Shown piece by piece: positions 23,941-34,063 of a stretch of 64,000 nt of DNA (within the stretch, counting starts at the first letter, position 1; every line of letters starts with the position of its first letter). The notes beneath the pieces were generated by a model. That model had not been told where the DNA came from. It did no database searches and worked only from the letters and a program-made list of their open reading frames with translations. The DNA is from Pollenia angustigena (taxonomy: Eukaryota; Arthropoda; Insecta; Diptera; Polleniidae). Both the position numbers and the translations under genes were made by a program. The stretch is taken from positions 107,841,802 through 107,905,801 of the forward strand of contig OV884058.1 of NCBI GenBank assembly GCA_930367215.1. Direction: 5' to 3'.

Positions 23941-24249
23941 AAAAAAAAACCGTTACATTAATTATTCTTAAGCCCAATATAAGTTCTCTGAAGATATTTT
24001 GGTTGCTCATAACTTTTATTTTAATCAGTTTATATTATGTATTAAGATAAAGTCTATTATTTAATTAACAATTTACATCAAAAACTCATTTTACGAAATC
24101 GCCTTAGATTTGTAATTAATATGACACAATAATTAATTCTTTCCAATTTTTCCACTTCACTTAATTTAAAAGTTGTCATTACTTTTTATTTAAAGTCGGT
24201 TAATAATATTAATTTTTTTTTTTATTCTAAAATTTAATTTACCACTTAC
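23941..24249 (-). other. 5' end of the host intron
   Basis: Runs from the donor GTAAGTGG at 24249. AT-rich, no insertion recognised. Confidence 0.5.
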
Positions 24250-24286
24250 CAAGTGTAAAACAAATTAATATTAATAATGTCTTCAT
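24250..24286 (-). CDS. Host gene exon 1: signal peptide start
   Basis: Minus-strand ATG at 24286-24284 followed by a hydrophobic run M-K-T-L-L-I-L-I-C-F-T-L and a single G before a strong donor (G then GTAAGTGG). The G joins GC of the exon at 11585-12039 to form Gly, and the signal core continues G-I-L-N-V-F before the polar mature part, so the splice makes a coherent signal peptide across 12.2 kb. I chose this start because it is the Met directly preceding the hydrophobic core. The 5' UTR probably reaches to about 24690. Confidence 0.7.
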
Positions 24287-24714
24287 AGTGACAATAGTCG
24301 TTTGTTGTTGTTCAAGTAAATTTCGTTTAAAAACTTTTTTGTTTTAATAAAGACTAGTTTATGACACTTTTTGACGTTTCTATTTAATTAAAACCTTTTT
24401 ATTTATTTTATATTAAATAAGCAAATAACACTCAACATTTTGAAATCTTTACTTTGAAACTGTTTTGATTTTTTTTTTCTAAATTTGTTTTAATTCAAAC
24501 TTTATAAAATCATACTTTTAATCCTGGCAAAGTATGTTTTATGCAGGTGAATAGTTTTACTTTTAAATATAAAATTTCACGGTAGTTCGTTAGTTGTTTT
24601 TTTTTTTTTTTGTATTTTTATAAATTAGTAACAAGAAAACACCGAAATCACTACACAAGTTGTGTGCTTAACGTTCGAATAACGACTCGTTTCAATTGTT
24701 TAACGACACTGGCA

Positions 24715-24720
24715 TTTATA
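24715..24720 (-). promoter_or_regulatory. Putative TATA box of the host gene
   Basis: Minus strand TATAAA within TTTTATAAATGCC. A start site near 24690 would give a 5' UTR of about 400 nt before the ATG at 24286. No clear initiator was seen at the expected spot, so this rests on position and TATA match. Confidence 0.35.
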
Positions 24721-24724
24721 AAAG

Positions 24725-25642
24725 TTTTGCACCTAAAGAAAACAACAATTTTATAAAAGATGAAAAAAAATACACGAAAATTTTTTAAACAACAACATCA
24801 GACAGACGGACGGACGAGCTGACTGACGATTGGAAAGATACTCAACAATAACAACAACAGCAACGGATTTAGCCATGTTTAAGATAATGTAAGACCTTTT
24901 TGTACAATTGTCTTAACTGTGAAAATGTTGAGAGGAACTATTGCTATTGTTGGTGGATGTTGCAGTTGCTGTGGCGTTCGCAAAAGTAAGTTAATATTGT
25001 TCATAGGCCACCAGTCATTTTTAATAAGCAGCGACAGCGACAGTGGCAGCATCTACTCCACCAGCCAGCCACCAGTTGTCGGGTAAAGTGATAGTATGTC
25101 GCCTCATTTTATTAAACTAAATTGTTGCTCTGCCAACGTTGATGTTATGTTTTGTTTTTTTTTTTTTTTTGGTTAAGCCACTTTAAAGTTTAACATTTGC
25201 TTTAGTTAATCTGCTGTTTAGATTTAGCATATTGACTCTTAAAAATGAACAACGAACGGCTTTTTTTTTGAACAAAATTGATTTAAGAAAACATCATTTA
25301 TGTGTTATATCCTCCTGCCAAAATTATAGGGGTCCAAATAGGTTTGTAATGCAATATTTTTTTTTTTTTTTGCAACATAAGAGAAAATTGGGTTGGTTTC
25401 TTATTTGAATAATCTAGAAATTTTATAATTTTATAACAGTTTTATACGGGTTTGAGTGATTTTTTTTAAAGTTATTGACTTTTGAGTATTTTTTGTGTAG
25501 TAAGCGTTTTCATTTTGGCTTAAATAGTTTTTAAATTTGGCAGAGGAAAATATTTGTCTATATGTTCACGGCCTGCAAAACTATTACGGTCAATTCATTC
25601 CTCTTTTAGGAAACCACCGATCATGTAATTGTTAATAATAAC
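24725..25642. other. Region upstream of the host gene
   Basis: CAACAACA and GACGGACGGACG runs at about 24785-24860. A short plus-strand ATG frame at 24925 ending at an AAAAGTAAGT donor-like site is noted but not supported. The rest is AT-rich with T tracts. Confidence 0.4.
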
Positions 25643-26268
25643 CAGTGTTCAAAAAAAAAAAAAAGAAACATTAAATATCATTAAAACATTAAATAATGTT
25701 CGGTTTGGAAGATTTGTGGATTTTGAATTAAAGATTGTAAAATGATGCTGTGAAAAAAGAAGAATCAGCTTAAAACATCCATTGGAAGAAATTCGCTTGT
25801 AAATAAGAATAGTTAATAACAGTGTTCGAAAATATACATTTTATACTGTTCTTTAGTGTTCGGTCGGTAGATTTGTAGAAAACACCAACGCTTTAAGTGT
25901 TTGTGTAGTAAATCATTAAAAAGTAAGGTTTCTCTATTTGTGATCTGCGAACACAAAATAATACTGTATTTATCTAAATCAACAAAAAGATGAGAATATT
26001 CAATTGCGTCCTGTTCTTTTTCAACCACAAACTTCGTTGTGTTCGGCTAAGCTTTTTATACTTTTTATAAAATAAACTCCATAGAACATTAAAATATAAT
26101 GTAAGTCTACAGAACCACTACAATTGTTCTGTTGTATAATGAACAACAGAACACTATATAATGTTGGTTACCTTCTTGAAAATAGTTACCAACGGTAATA
26201 AGGGTTGTGTTTGTATACACAAACACTGAGCCGTACGCTTAATAATGTACTGTTTACTTTCGAGCACA
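25643..26268. mobile_element. hAT MITE copies, ends CAGTGTTCGAAAAT
   Basis: A partial copy at 25643-25725 (CAGTGTTCAAAAA, then ATGTTCGGTTTGG) is followed by a longer one from 25820 (CAGTGTTCGAAAATATACAT) to about 26268 (TTTACTTTCGAGCACATG). Both are homologous to the MITE at 21469-21981. The right end is altered and the next element starts directly after it, so the target duplication cannot be read. Confidence 0.65.
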
Positions 26269-26432
26269 TGCACGTAGAAAAAAGCATGTTTAAATATGGT
26301 CACCTCCAACAAAACTATTTTTAAAGAAAATTTTAAACATATTATGGTTAATATAACCATATTATTGTCACCTACAACCATATTATGGTTCAATTAGTCC
26401 TTCATCAAGAAGCCACAACCCTATTATGGTTG

Positions 26433-26437
26433 CCTCT
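26433..26437. repeat. Target site duplication CCTCT, left
   Basis: CCTCT directly precedes the 5' LTR and recurs at 30652-30656 after the 3' LTR. A 5-bp duplication fits a Gypsy-type integrase. Confidence 0.8.
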
Positions 26438-26631
26438 TATTGTAGTTAAACACTTGTAAAACATTTAACTCAGTTTTAATAATTTTATGAAAACTATATT
26501 GCATTGAAATATTAATTTAATATTGTTTCAGAATTTTTCATATTATTGTAATTTGTACTTTAGAATTGAATAAACTTATTTATTTGTATTTTATAATAAA
26601 TATTTTTTTGGGTTGAACTTAAACCATAACA
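26438..26631 (+). repeat. 5' LTR of Gypsy/mag-like element
   Basis: 194 bp, from TATTGTAGTTAAACACTTG to GAACTTAAACCATAACA. It matches the 3' LTR at 30458-30651 except for one base (T at 26597, A at 30617). I set the start at TAT rather than at TGTAG because TAT precedes both copies and only then are the flanks a direct CCTCT duplication. It holds an AT-rich promoter-like body and AATAAA-type signals near its end. Confidence 0.9.
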
Positions 26632-26635
26632 ATTG

Positions 26636-26653
26636 TGGCGACGAGCAGCTCGT
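26636..26653 (+). other. Primer-binding site
   Basis: TGGCGACGAGCAGCTCGT starts four bases after the 5' LTR. TGG is the usual start, complementary to a tRNA CCA end. The TGGCGACGAG type is, as I recall, used by mag-like Gypsy elements with a serine tRNA; the tRNA identity is inference. Confidence 0.65.
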
Positions 26654-26689
26654 ATTAATCAATCATGTGAGCAGTTCAGTCTATCGGGA

Positions 26690-29600
26690 ATGAATGCAGA
26701 TCAGTTCAAATGTCTAGTTTTTGTGTGTGGGCTACAATCTCATTCAGATATGGAGGTCCGTATGAAATCTCTATCAATTCTTGAGGATGATTCAAGTCAG
26801 ACAGTTGACAAATTAGTGGCAACGGCTCAAAGAATGATGAATCTGAAACGTGATAATGCTATGGTGGAGGAAAACACAACGTCAGTAAACGTTATGAAAA
26901 CAAATCCGAATTTTAAAAAATTCAAACATGATGACAATAATAAAGTTCCAAAGACGCCATGTTGGAACTGTGGCTCGATGCATTATGCAAAATATTGCAC
27001 TTACGTTAACCATAAATGTGGTCAATGCAACGTTGTTGGACATAAAGAGGGATACTGCAAAAGCCCAGGTAAAAATAGCTCAATTAAAAACAAATGTCCC
27101 TATAAGAAGAAAAACAAGAAAAACAAATCAGGCTGTCCACAATCAAATGTTGTTCAAATCAACAAGATTTCGCACGCATCCAGGCGCAAATACGTCATGG
27201 TGAATATAAACCCTTTGTCTTCTGGTCAGCGTAATCATGCATTTGATGTTAAACTTCAAGTGGATACAGAATCAGATGTTTCAATGATTGGAAGATCCCT
27301 TTGGATACAAATGGGTAAACCTGGAAAACATTTCAATAATCGTTTTGTAACGAGTGCATCAAACAACAAAATCAAGCTTTTAACCGAGTTTGATTGTCAA
27401 GTCAGGCTAAAAGGTGAAGTACAATTATGTAGTTTTTCTGTTGTAGAAATTGATACGCTTTTAATATTTGGTACAGATTTGTGTGATATTTTTCGCATAT
27501 GGGACCAACCATTAAATAAAATTTGTTGCCAAATAAATAGAGATAAAGTTGGCTCAGATGTTATAAATCAAATACGAAGAAATTTTGCTGACATTTTTCA
27601 AGACACACCAGCAAAATGTACGAAAATAAAGGTTCAACTACATCTTAAGGAGGACGTTCAACCAATTTTTAGAGCTAAACGACCAGTGGCATATGCAATG
27701 CTACCTCTAATAGAAGATGAAATTATCCGTCTACAGTCATTAGGAATAATTTCACCCGTTGATTTCTCGGATTGGGCAGCACCAATTGTAGCTGTAAGGA
27801 AACCGAACGGAAAAATTCGTATATGTGGGGATTATTCAACTGGACTAAATGATGTTTTGGAACCACATATATACCCACTTCACCGACCAGAAGATCTATA
27901 TGCAAAACTTGCTAACAGTTGCATGTATACTCATATTGATCTCTCAGATGCTTATCTACAAACGGAAGTCACATCAGATTCAGCCAAACTTCTAACAATA
28001 AACACACATAGAGGACTATTTACTTTTAACCGGTTAGCTCCTGGTGTAAAAAGTGCTCCAGGCGCTTTTCAGCAAATCATGGATACAATGCTGACTGGTA
28101 TAGATGATGCAGCTGCTTATATCGACGATATAATTATTGGTGGTTCAACAATTGAAAAGCATTTAGAAAATGTCAACAAAGTTTTGAAAAAACTACGTGA
28201 GTTCAATTTTCATATCAAGTATGAAAAATTCAAGTTTTTCGCCAAAGGAGTCAAATATCTTGGCAACATAATGTCAGAAAATGGATTACGACCAGACCCT
28301 GACAAGATAAAATCTATTCTGGATTTACCACCACCGAAGTCAATATCAGAACTAAGGTCATTCCTTGGGGCGATAAACTATTATGGTAAATACATTCATC
28401 AAATGACTAATCTAAGAGCACCACTTGATAATTTATTAAAGGAAAATGTCACATTTGAGTGGAATTCTGCATGCCAAAGATCATTTCAACAATTCAAAAA
28501 TCTATTGCGTTCAGATTTACTGCTTACCCATTATAATCCGGCATTGCCAATAAAGGTTGCAGCAGATGCATCAGGTAAAGGCATTGGTGCGTTTATTTGT
28601 CACATAAATCCTGACAAGTCAGAGAAAGTCATAGCACATGCTTCACGCACACTCACACCAGCTGAGCAGAACTATTCTCAAATTGAGAAAGAAGGTCTTG
28701 CTTTAATATTTGCCGTAAAGAAGTTTCACCGTTACATTTATGGTCGACAATTCATATTGTGTACTGATCACAAACCTCTTTTGACAATTTTCGGCAGGAA
28801 ATCTGGTATTCCAGCTTATGCAGCAAATAGATTGCAGCGATGGGCACTAACACTTATGATGTATGATTTCAAAATCGAATACGTTAACACCAAAGACTTT
28901 GGTTGTGTAGATGTTTTATCAAGGCTCATCGATTCTAACATGAAACCTGATGAAGATATTATTATTGCTTGCACTACATTGGAAGAAGATTGTACAGAAA
29001 TGTTATCCGCTCATTTTAGTTCACTACCAATAACTTTTAATATGGTTTTGCATGCAACAAACAAATGTAATACACTTCAGTCAGTCATATCAGCACTTAA
29101 CAGTGGATGGAACAACAAGTTATCGTCAACACTTACCCCATATTATGCAAGAAGAGATCAATTAAGTGTTGTTAAAGGATGTTTAATGTTTAACGATAGG
29201 ATTGTAATAGCGACCAAATTTAGAAACTGCATTCTGAAAGAATTTCATCGAGGGCACCCAGGTAAAGAACGAATGAAATCTTTAGCAAGAAGCCATGTTT
29301 ACTGGCCTGGCATCGACGAAGATATTATTACCTATGTCCGTAATTGTCATCAATGTGCTGAGATTTGCTCTGCACCCGTTAAACATACTCTACAATCATG
29401 GCCTTTAGCAAATAAACCTATGCAACGCATTCACATAGATATTGCTGGTCCCTGTAATGGTATATATTATTTTGTTATTATTGATGCTTATTCAAAATGG
29501 CCCGAAATCTTTGAAATATCAAATATTTCATCTGTAACTATTATTTCAAGACTCACTGAAATGTTCGCTAGATATGGAAACCCTGATACCATTGTCTCAG

Positions 29601-30445
29601 ATAATGGCACTCAGTTCGTAAGTTCTCAGTTCAACAAGTTTATAGAGGATAGAGGAATCACACATCTCAAAACTGCACCATATCACCCACAATCAAACGG
29701 GCAAGCTGAACGTTTTGTTCAAACGTTAAAACGTGCTCTTGAAAAACTCAAAAACGAAGGTACAAGTAAAGAGAATTTGGAAACCTTCCTTCAAACTTAT
29801 AGATCAACACCGAGATTGGAAATGAAATCACCAGCAGAATTATTTCTAAATCGTAAAATTAAAACCACTTTGGATTTACTCAAACCTCAAGAACAAGTAC
29901 CAATTAAACGTAACATTCAACAAGAATTAATTTTTAATACAAAACATGGAGCAAAAGATAAAAGCTTTAAGCCTAATGAAAAAGTATATGCTCAAATTTT
30001 CAGGAATAACAAGTATATATGGGTAGCTGGTTCAATAGTGGAACGTGTAGGAACTGTCAACTACAACGTGCTTGTTAATGACAAAAACAGACAAAAGCTT
30101 ATTCGTGCTCATGCAAATCAAATTAAGAGAAGATTCGGAATGGACGAACAAACAAACTCAACAAGTTTACTTTTAGAAATGTTTGAACTACGTAGAAACT
30201 CGGATATTGTTCCAGTATGCGAAGCTGATCCAACATTAGCAGATCCACAAAATGAAATACAGCCTGAAGCAGAAATAGACTGTGATTCAAATGTTCAGCT
30301 AGAACAGGATTCTTCGTTTCACTCGACATCCGATGTGATTGAATGTGATCCAATGTCACCGCTTCCGACAAGCAGGTTAGAACCATCTGAACCCAAAAGA
30401 CACCGACAACCTCCTAGGTGGATGAAGGACTACAGTGCTACTTAA
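26690..30445 (+). CDS. Gag-Pol polyprotein, Gypsy (mag-like), gag N-terminus missing
   Basis: A single frame, open from 26633 through the primer-binding site; the first ATG is at 26690 (residue 20 of the open frame). In order, in open-frame residues: the end of the gag capsid (D-Q-F-K-C-L-V-F-V-C-G-L-Q, 23-35); two zinc knuckles (C110-C122, CX2CX3HX4C; C129-C142, CX2CX4HX4C); protease with D-T-E-S at 211-214; reverse transcriptase with Y-I-D-D at 496-499; RNase H with D-A-S-G at 645 and T-D-H at 711; integrase with H872, H875/C905, C908 and the D936, D990, E1026 triad. Pol looks intact. About 100-130 residues of the capsid N-terminal region normal for mag elements are absent, apparently by a deletion joining the leader to mid-gag. 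One fused gag-pol frame is typical of mag. The protease Gly/Ala position is Glu, so activity is doubtful. Confidence 0.9.
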   Translation: MNADQFKCLVFVCGLQSHSDMEVRMKSLSILEDDSSQTVDKLVATAQRMMNLKRDNAMVEENTTSVNVMKTNPNFKKFKHDDNNKVPKTPCWNCGSMHYAKYCTYVNHKCGQCNVVGHKEGYCKSPGKNSSIKNKCPYKKKNKKNKSGCPQSNVVQINKISHASRRKYVMVNINPLSSGQRNHAFDVKLQVDTESDVSMIGRSLWIQMGKPGKHFNNRFVTSASNNKIKLLTEFDCQVRLKGEVQLCSFSVVEIDTLLIFGTDLCDIFRIWDQPLNKICCQINRDKVGSDVINQIRRNFADIFQDTPAKCTKIKVQLHLKEDVQPIFRAKRPVAYAMLPLIEDEIIRLQSLGIISPVDFSDWAAPIVAVRKPNGKIRICGDYSTGLNDVLEPHIYPLHRPEDLYAKLANSCMYTHIDLSDAYLQTEVTSDSAKLLTINTHRGLFTFNRLAPGVKSAPGAFQQIMDTMLTGIDDAAAYIDDIIIGGSTIEKHLENVNKVLKKLREFNFHIKYEKFKFFAKGVKYLGNIMSENGLRPDPDKIKSILDLPPPKSISELRSFLGAINYYGKYIHQMTNLRAPLDNLLKENVTFEWNSACQRSFQQFKNLLRSDLLLTHYNPALPIKVAADASGKGIGAFICHINPDKSEKVIAHASRTLTPAEQNYSQIEKEGLALIFAVKKFHRYIYGRQFILCTDHKPLLTIFGRKSGIPAYAANRLQRWALTLMMYDFKIEYVNTKDFGCVDVLSRLIDSNMKPDEDIIIACTTLEEDCTEMLSAHFSSLPITFNMVLHATNKCNTLQSVISALNSGWNNKLSSTLTPYYARRDQLSVVKGCLMFNDRIVIATKFRNCILKEFHRGHPGKERMKSLARSHVYWPGIDEDIITYVRNCHQCAEICSAPVKHTLQSWPLANKPMQRIHIDIAGPCNGIYYFVIIDAYSKWPEIFEISNISSVTIISRLTEMFARYGNPDTIVSDNGTQFVSSQFNKFIEDRGITHLKTAPYHPQSNGQAERFVQTLKRALEKLKNEGTSKENLETFLQTYRSTPRLEMKSPAELFLNRKIKTTLDLLKPQEQVPIKRNIQQELIFNTKHGAKDKSFKPNEKVYAQIFRNNKYIWVAGSIVERVGTVNYNVLVNDKNRQKLIRAHANQIKRRFGMDEQTNSTSLLLEMFELRRNSDIVPVCEADPTLADPQNEIQPEAEIDCDSNVQLEQDSSFHSTSDVIECDPMSPLPTSRLEPSEPKRHRQPPRWMKDYSAT

Positions 30446-30457
30446 AACAAAGTGAGA
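30444..30457 (+). other. Polypurine tract
   Basis: The purine-rich AAAACAAAGTGAGA ends directly before the 3' LTR and overlaps the stop codon of the polyprotein. It has two pyrimidine interruptions. Confidence 0.65.
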
Positions 30458-30651
30458 TATTGTAGTTAAACACTTGTAAAACATTTAACTCAGTTTTAAT
30501 AATTTTATGAAAACTATATTGCATTGAAATATTAATTTAATATTGTTTCAGAATTTTTCATATTATTGTAATTTGTACTTTAGAATTGAATAAACTTATT
30601 TATTTGTATTTTATAAAAAATATTTTTTTGGGTTGAACTTAAACCATAACA
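30458..30651 (+). repeat. 3' LTR of Gypsy/mag-like element
   Basis: 194 bp, one mismatch to the 5' LTR, followed by the CCTCT duplication at 30652-30656. Near-identity implies a young insertion. Confidence 0.9.
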
Positions 30652-31073
30652 CCTCTAAACATGTTATGGTTAAATATGACAATACTTTGTTTTAAAATTA
30701 ACAAAAGTATTCTCCTCTTTTCCAAGAGCAACATAATATGGTTGAAAACCAACCATGCTATTATAAGTGCTAAACTTGTTTTAGTTATTTTTGACCATAA
30801 CATGTTCGGAGGCAAACATTATATGGTTGTGGCTTCATGATGGAAGACTAATTCAACCATAATATGGTTGTCGGTGACAATAATATTGTTAAATGAATCA
30901 TAATATGCTTAGAGTTTTCTTTTAAAATAGTTTTGTTGGGGGTGACCATATTTTAAAATTTTTTTTCTCTGGGTGTGTTTTTAACATTTAAAACAAATTT
31001 TTGTAAAACTGTTCATCAATAATAACATTTTGTTCTCTTAAACATGCTTCAAGAGCAACACGATATGGAGGAC

Positions 31074-31680
31074 CAGTGATGCCAACTTAACCTTTTTCGG
31101 GCTAGATACAGCCCTTTTTAAGTACCTGAAACGCGAAAAAAATGTTTAGCCCTAAAATAAAAACGCGCAATTTTGGCGTTTTTTGTTATTTCTATTTATC
31201 CCCTTTAGCCCGTTTTTGCTTTTAGTTCCATATGATTATATTTTTCTTGCAATATCGAATGGTTAACTGTCCTTAAAAATTTAAAAACGTGCGAATGGAA
31301 AAACATTGAAAATAGCGTTACGTCTTGGATCGAGGTTTTAAAAATGTAATTACGTACAATCCATTAATTAATTTTCTAGTTTTGCTATAAATATATCGAT
31401 ATATCCGTACTTACCCGTTGAACTTTTGAAGAATTTGATTGTCATGAATTTATTTAAAAATAAAATGTCGTTTAGGACATTTAATTTATATTAAATATAG
31501 TTTAAAAAAAGGTAAAAGTTATGTATATATAATAATATTTCTTGTTTTGTTTGCAAATATAAAAAAGAAGACAATTAATTTAATTTTTAAAACATCAATC
31601 TCATTAGAAAAAGTAATAATAATAATGAATGCCCATTGTTATTTTAGAAATAAAGCTTTGTTTCGCACTTGGTAACTCTG
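31074..31680. mobile_element. Probable hAT element, ends CAGTGATGCCAACTT
   Basis: The left end equals that of the hAT at 6672. The proposed right end, CTTGGTAACTCTG at 31668-31680, is a degenerate inverse (CAGAGTTACCAAG). The 8-bp flanks (TGGAGGAC, ATTTATAA) do not match, so the right limit is tentative. Confidence 0.45.
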
Positions 31681-31838
31681 ATTTATAAGTAACTTCCACT
31701 TGACTGTGTAAACGTTCATGCAACTTGTATGACATTCGATTATTCTTCGACATTTTCAATGTTAATACGTACACTCTACTTGCAAGTAATTACTTGCGTT
31801 CATTTCAAAGAGAGAATAAAAAAGGAATTTCGAAAAAT

Positions 31839-32775
31839 ACACGCAAAGAAAAAACATGGTTGTGGTAAACATATTCTAAGAGCAACATATTATGATAAGA
31901 ATTATGTTTGTAGTTACCATATTAAGATTATTATTGAATCACATTATGACTAAATATACTCGTACTATTACATCATAATATTTTTCCCTTAATCATATTA
32001 TTATTCTGTTAATCATACTAAGTTAAGAAGTAATCAAATTATTGTCATATTAATCATAATAAGCTAAGAAATTAATCATATTATTGTCATGTTAATCATA
32101 ATAAATTTAGAAGCAATCATATTATGATACAGCACCTTTCATAACTGTCATAAAAATACAAAATAAATTAAAATATTTTTGAATCGATTTTTTATTTTGT
32201 GGCTTTTTACAATTTTTCTTAATGTTAATCAAATAGCGGAGTTCAATATAAGGCTTGCAAAAGAGCAAATGAAAAATCTGTGGTTTTCATGGGCAACCGC
32301 GTGTGTCCATTTTTTCGATTTTAAGATGTTGATGCCATATTGCCTAATTTTGAACGCTCTTTACATTTTTTTGAAAAAAGATGGATCAATTCCGATTTTT
32401 TAACGTAATGACAAAGTTGAAAATGTGCAATACCTAGCCCATAGTTTGATCTAGAATGGGTTTTCGGCTTTCCTGAACAATTTGTTTAAGACATACGCGG
32501 TTGCCCATGAAAACCATAGAAATATCGTAGCACTTTCATAAAATATAACGAAATCTCTGTGTGTTTTGTTGTTGGACTTTACAAAAAAACTATGATATTT
32601 TGCATTTGCCCTATTACATCACTAATACTTGAATGAACTCCGCTAATATTTTAATTTTTTAATTTCTTTAAACTTATTTGTTTTTTGGAACTTTATCTTT
32701 TAATTGTTTAAATTGTTACACTAAACATAGTGTTGTTGCCGTAACCATGCCCAACCATATTTTTTCTCTGCGTGT
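31839..32775. mobile_element. Hairpin-type TIR element related to 26271-30977
   Basis: Left ACACGCAAAGAAAAAACATG and right TTTTTTCTCTGCGTGT are inverted. The interior repeats ATCATATTATTGTCATGTTA-like words several times (31975-32130). It contains a nested pair AGCGGAGTTCA (32236) / TGAACTCCGCT (about 32633), which itself holds the MITE at 32279. Three-level nesting. Confidence 0.6.
32279..32518. mobile_element. MITE, ends TGTGGTTTTCATGGGCAACC
   Basis: 240 bp. The right end is the inverse GGTTGCCCATGAAAACCATA. The 8-bp flanks GAAAAATC (32271-32278) and GAAATATC (32519-32526) agree at 7/8, supporting a hAT-type insertion. A second copy is at 49880-50132. Confidence 0.8.
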
Positions 32776-32841
32776 ATTGAAAGTCGTGAAAGCAGCAATT
32801 ACGGTGTTGCTGCTTAAGGCAGCAGCATTTTACTTTGCAAC

Positions 32842-33533
32842 CAGTGTTGCCACTTTGTGAATAATTACTCGAATTGGGTGTAATTTTGACTGTCATAACT
32901 AGGGCGTGGGTAATTTGATATTCTTTGATTTCAAATGCAGATACAACTTTTTTAAACATATTTAAATCTTCATGTATTGGTTTTTTGTGAAATGAGTCTT
33001 TGTAATTCTGTTCCGATATTAAAAGACGAATATACGTAAAAAGTGTGGAGAGTTTTATATTGAAGTAGGGTACCTAAATAAAAGCAAGAATTGATTTTAG
33101 TGAGGAAACTTATACCACTTTTGGTATCCAAGTCATAAGTCCTTCTTTTACGCAGTTCATTCATCTTCGTTAAGATCATCTGATGTCTTATTAAAGCACT
33201 TTGCCATCACAGTTCGAGGATTTTGTTGGATTTTTGCAACCAAATGTGGTAGTAGAGCTATTTATTTAAAATTTTTGATTCTATTTTTTATCAAATAATT
33301 TTTTTTTTGTTTTTAATGTTTATTTTGTTAATTTATTTTATGTTACTATATAATTCTAAATAGTATGACTAATATTGGTTTCCTTAACGTCAATTTTTTA
33401 TGTTTTTCTTTTTTGTAAAAGTCTTTTATAAAATGAAACAAGTTAATTTCATATTCAGGCGTAATTTCATTTTAATTCGGGTAATTTTGCTTCATCTAAA
33501 GAGTTATTTTGAATTTTGCTGGTGGCAACACTG
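32842..33533. mobile_element. hAT element, non-autonomous, ends CAGTGTTGCCAC
   Basis: Termini CAGTGTTGCCAC and GTGGCAACACTG, with a perfect 8-bp target duplication TTTGCAAC at 32834-32841 and 33534-33541. Subterminal TAATTACTCGAATTGGGTG and CATTTTAATTCGGGTAATTT are also inverted. 692 bp, no transposase remnant read. Confidence 0.9.
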
Positions 33534-34063
33534 TTTGCAACTTGTATTTCTTGTTTATTCTTTTTAAACAGTTAATTTTAAAATAAAGTGAATTAGATTT
33601 GTATCAATTAAACATAATAAATTCATATGAAACCATAACATAAAGATGTTTTAATTTCATTTCATGTTTATTTTAATTTATAGTGTAAACCGAATTCTAG
33701 AGTGCCCGAGTCGGCACTCTAGAAAAAAAGTCTAACAAATCTCTTATGCTTTGGAAATACACAATCTTGTGTGATTTAAAGTATTTTGAATTCGTTTTCC
33801 TTACAATTAACTTTTTACTTAATTTTCAAGTGTTACACATACATACCTGCATAAATGGTTTCATATTTTCTTAAGGAAATCGAAAGAGAAAGGTCCTCCA
33901 CATCAGTATAATTTTCTATGCTGATTTAATAAAGTGCAGTCTCAAAGTGGGCTGACTTTTAAAGGTTTGGTTTGATTATGTATGAGTATGTGTAGGATTT
34001 TAGGTAACTGGTCGTTTAAAAGTTTTATTGTTCAGTGGTAAATAGGAAAAAATGACATTATGA
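33534..34063. other. AT-rich spacer with a 28-nt palindrome
   Basis: Apart from the near-perfect palindrome at 33696-33723 (TCTAGAGTGCCCGA / TCGGCACTCTAGA, one bulged C) nothing is recognised. The palindrome may be a small structural relic of a Helitron-type end, or a transcript hairpin. Confidence 0.4.

Larger units (their letters stand above)
26271..30977. mobile_element. Hairpin-type TIR element, split by an LTR retrotransposon
   Basis: Left (26271-26432) and right (about 30820-30977) arms are inverted over about 160 bp, with inward words TATGGTCACC, CCAACAAAACTATTTT and AACCATATTATGGTT. The outer right end reads TTTCTCTGGGTGTG; the left reads CACGTAGAAAAAAG. The palindrome-like word AACCATAATATGGTT recurs through the element. 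Minus the LTR insertion it is about 490 bp. A relative is at 31839-32775. No coding content; superfamily unknown. Confidence 0.65.

Noticed and set aside
24925..25000. Plus-strand ATG frame with Cys-rich peptide ending at an AAAAGTAAGT donor-like site
   Set aside because: Only 20 codons, no acceptor-linked next exon found, and it lies just upstream of the minus-strand gene. Chance cannot be excluded.
26633..26689. TTG at 26633 as start of the polyprotein
   Set aside because: A non-ATG start inside the primer-binding site is unlikely in an animal; the first ATG at 26690 is preferred and the upstream openness is explained by a gag deletion.
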